The notes under the pieces were generated by a model that was not told the origin of the DNA, ran no database searches, and was given only the letters and a program-made list of their open reading frames with translations. From contig CP139918.1 in assembly GCA_034423775.1 (NCBI GenBank), positions 1,550,001-1,614,000 on the forward strand: a stretch of DNA of 64,000 bases. The letters run 5' to 3'. The DNA comes from Alphaproteobacteria bacterium US3C007. Its GTDB lineage: Bacteria; Pseudomonadota; Alphaproteobacteria; Rhodobacterales; Rhodobacteraceae. The translations under genes and the position numbers were made by a program. Each line of letters starts with the position of its first letter. Within the stretch, counting starts at the first letter, position 1. This document shows, in pieces, positions 62,978 to 64,000 of the stretch.

Positions 62978-63279
62978 TTCCTTTGCGAAAGACGCGGCAT
63001 AAATGCGCGCGATTTCTGTTATTTCGTTGCCAATCTCCTAACTTAGTTCCCGCTTGGCTCGCAAGCGCTTTAAAGCGATCCGCCTTTTGAATGCGGCGTT
63101 GGCCGCGGGTTGCAGCAAGGATAACGGTTGTGATTGTTGAAATTATTCGCCATAAGCGCAGCAGAAATGTTAACGCTAACAGCTTGCCTCAAACTGGATC
63201 TCTGATCTTAATTTCTTGCTGGCGGCTTGGCGGCTCGCAACGTTATAAGAGACGCCAAAGGGATTGAAGGGAATACATC
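62978..63279. other. 302-bp intergenic stretch before pyk
   Basis: Divergent promoter region for the DUF1244 gene and pyk. Short frames (a minus-strand 27-codon ORF near 63050-63150) have no support. Nothing else seen. Confidence 0.5.
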
Positions 63280-64000
63280 ATGAGACGCCTGCGCAATGTA
63301 AAAATTGTAGCCACGCTGGGGCCTGCCTCGCAAAGTTATGACATGATCCGCGCTTTACATGAAGCAGGAGCAGATGTCTTTCGGTTGAATATGAGCCATG
63401 GCACGCATGCCGAGATCGCCGAGCGTCATAAAATCATCCGCAAGGTTGAAGATGATCTTTCAAGCCCGATCGCCATTTTGGCCGATTTACAAGGCCCAAA
63501 ATTGCGGGTCGGAGAATTTGCCTCAGGCGCTGAAGATTTGGTCGAAGGAGATCGATTCCGGGTGGATCTTGATCCGGCGGCGGGAGATAAAAACCGCGTA
63601 CAACTGCCCCATGAAGAGATTTTTTCGGCGCTGAAGCCGGGGGCTCATCTGCTGGTGAATGATGGAAAAATCAAATTGAAAGTCGAAGAATGCGGCGCTG
63701 ATTTTGCCGATTGTCTGGTGTTGAACGGTGGGACGATTTCAAACCGCAAGGGCGTGAATGTGCCGGATGTGGTTCTGCCTTTGGCAGCTTTATCAGAAAA
63801 AGATCGCGCCGATTTAGATTTCGTCTGCGATTTGGGCGTGGATTGGTTGGCCTTGTCTTTTGTGCAGCGCCCGGAAGATTTAACCGAGGCGCGTGAATTG
63901 GTGCGGGGTCGCGCGGCCTTGCTGTCAAAAATTGAAAAACCTTCGGCGGTTGAGCAATTTGACGCAATTTTGAAAGTTTCTGATGGCATAATGGTGGCGC
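63280..64000 (+). CDS. pyk: Pyruvate kinase, N-terminal part (3' end outside window)
   Basis: 240 codons before the window ends. The start MRRLRNVKIVATLGPAS is the standard pyruvate kinase N-terminus, with an AGGGAATACATC spacer after AAGG. Then come GADVFRLNMSHGTH, ADLQGPKLRVGEF (barrel), the B domain and SFVQRPEDL, and the active-site lysine in LLSKIEKPSAV. It converts phosphoenolpyruvate and ADP to pyruvate and ATP. Confidence 0.96.
   Translation, partial: MRRLRNVKIVATLGPASQSYDMIRALHEAGADVFRLNMSHGTHAEIAERHKIIRKVEDDLSSPIAILADLQGPKLRVGEFASGAEDLVEGDRFRVDLDPAAGDKNRVQLPHEEIFSALKPGAHLLVNDGKIKLKVEECGADFADCLVLNGGTISNRKGVNVPDVVLPLAALSEKDRADLDFVCDLGVDWLALSFVQRPEDLTEARELVRGRAALLSKIEKPSAVEQFDAILKVSDGIMVA

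Overview
The window reads as chromosome from an alphaproteobacterium of the Rhodobacterales, probably the marine Roseobacter group. The evidence is the gene content: a hisS-hisZ-hisG block, L-malyl-CoA lyase, a roughly 750-residue adenosylcobalamin-dependent ribonucleotide reductase, an iron-sulfur photolyase, and families largely typical of Alphaproteobacteria (TIGR02300, DUF1489, DUF1244, a short RNase E/G-like protein next to maf and infA). Base composition is moderate and many genes overlap by ATGA. I cannot name the species.

Layout. 1-1251: end of a flavoprotein dehydrogenase and a UPF0173 hydrolase. 1252-4757: an AT-richer accessory stretch with integrase-like debris, a GFA-type zinc protein, a secreted protein, a minus-strand string of four very small genes (the first CDGSH-like), an SSB-like DUF3127 protein, and tRNA-Ala(GGC) at the right edge. 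It looks like a decayed island at a tRNA. 4841-16284: core metabolism, including accA, malyl-CoA lyase, a dipeptide epimerase with a D-amino-acid aminotransferase, and a glycine-riboswitch-controlled gcvT-gcvH-gcvP operon. 16432-19196: xylB-xylA. 19197-20423: broken and repeat-containing DNA with a small regulator.

20335-31080 is a complete reductive pyrimidine-degradation locus. PreT and PreA reduce uracil/thymine, HydA opens the ring, and an M20 amidase removes the carbamoyl group. An NMT1-type ABC transporter presumably brings in the substrate. Two tandem RutR-type TetR regulators sit in the middle, with a near-perfect RutR-type palindrome at 26999-27014 and a second, weaker one upstream of preT.

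31153-46234: mostly housekeeping genes (DMT exporter, RNase E/G-like protein, maf, infA, cold-shock protein, inositol phosphatase, a MORN-repeat secreted protein, FeS photolyase with an SDR, hisS-hisZ-hisG, class II RNR). 46419-47125 is decayed: a lipoprotein gene with an internal stop and a phage tape-measure tail fragment. 47162-59875: a UDG-family/SseB pair, a hybrid histidine kinase with response regulator, then a Liv-type ABC transporter bracketed by two acyl/aryl-CoA ligases, probably an uptake-and-activation system for a carboxylic acid. 59903-64000: DadA-like oxidase, gltX, DUF1244 and the start of pyk.

The most novel material is the four-microprotein operon beside the DUF3127 protein (2978-4278). 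The best-supported regulatory logic is in the pyrimidine locus.
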